A DNA stretch of 6,127 nt, taken from an uncultured Megasphaera sp. GTDB taxonomy: Bacteria; Bacillota; Negativicutes; Veillonellales; Megasphaeraceae. The first letter of the stretch is position 1. Every line of letters begins with the position of its first letter. Made by a program: the position numbers and the translations under genes. A model generated the notes under the pieces. It ran no database searches. It was not told where the DNA came from and saw only the letters and a program-made list of their open reading frames with translations. The stretch covers positions 1 through 6,127 of the forward strand of contig NZ_CATWFF010000125.1 of NCBI RefSeq assembly GCF_958350005.1, read 5' to 3'. Positions 6,108 through 6,127 of this stretch are shown in pieces.

Positions 6108-6127
6108 TAAAATACGCCGTTACCATA

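Overview
The window is a chromosomal segment that looks like a Firmicutes-type (Bacillota) anaerobe. Strong AGGAGG-like Shine-Dalgarno sites precede every complete gene, the base composition is moderate, and there is an anaerobe-type A-class flavodiiron protein. The style of the S4 and FprA proteins suggests Negativicutes (Veillonellaceae/Megasphaera-like). That placement is an impression from protein sequence style, not a search result.

Layout. At the left edge on the + strand is the 3' two thirds of rpsD (ribosomal protein S4), closed by an intrinsic terminator. It is followed by a small + strand gene for a two-helix DUF898 (YjgN-type) membrane protein. That gene converges on the rest of the window, which is all on the - strand, and a bidirectional hairpin terminator lies between the two sides. 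Read in its own direction (right to left), the - strand holds a compact three-gene membrane cluster and then a flavodiiron protein gene. The cluster is a DUF2157 polytopic membrane protein with a long disordered tail, a GDYXXLXD-family membrane-anchored protein, and an LppM-like (DUF3153-like) secreted domain fused to two membrane helices and a charged coiled-coil tail. The flavodiiron gene (fprA) sits behind its own AT-rich, palindrome-rich promoter region.

How the genes fit together. The three cluster genes are tightly packed: a 4-base ATGA overlap, then a stop codon embedded in the next Shine-Dalgarno. They very likely form one transcription unit from an extended -10 promoter at the right edge, and the products are probably made together as a membrane assembly of unknown function. 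DUF2157 and GDYXXLXD proteins are known neighbours in many bacteria. Adding an LppM-like coiled-coil protein is the least explained part of the window. FprA is a separate stress function (reduction of O2 or NO). No mobile element, CRISPR array, tRNA or rRNA was seen, and no gene-free stretch exceeds about 120 bases.
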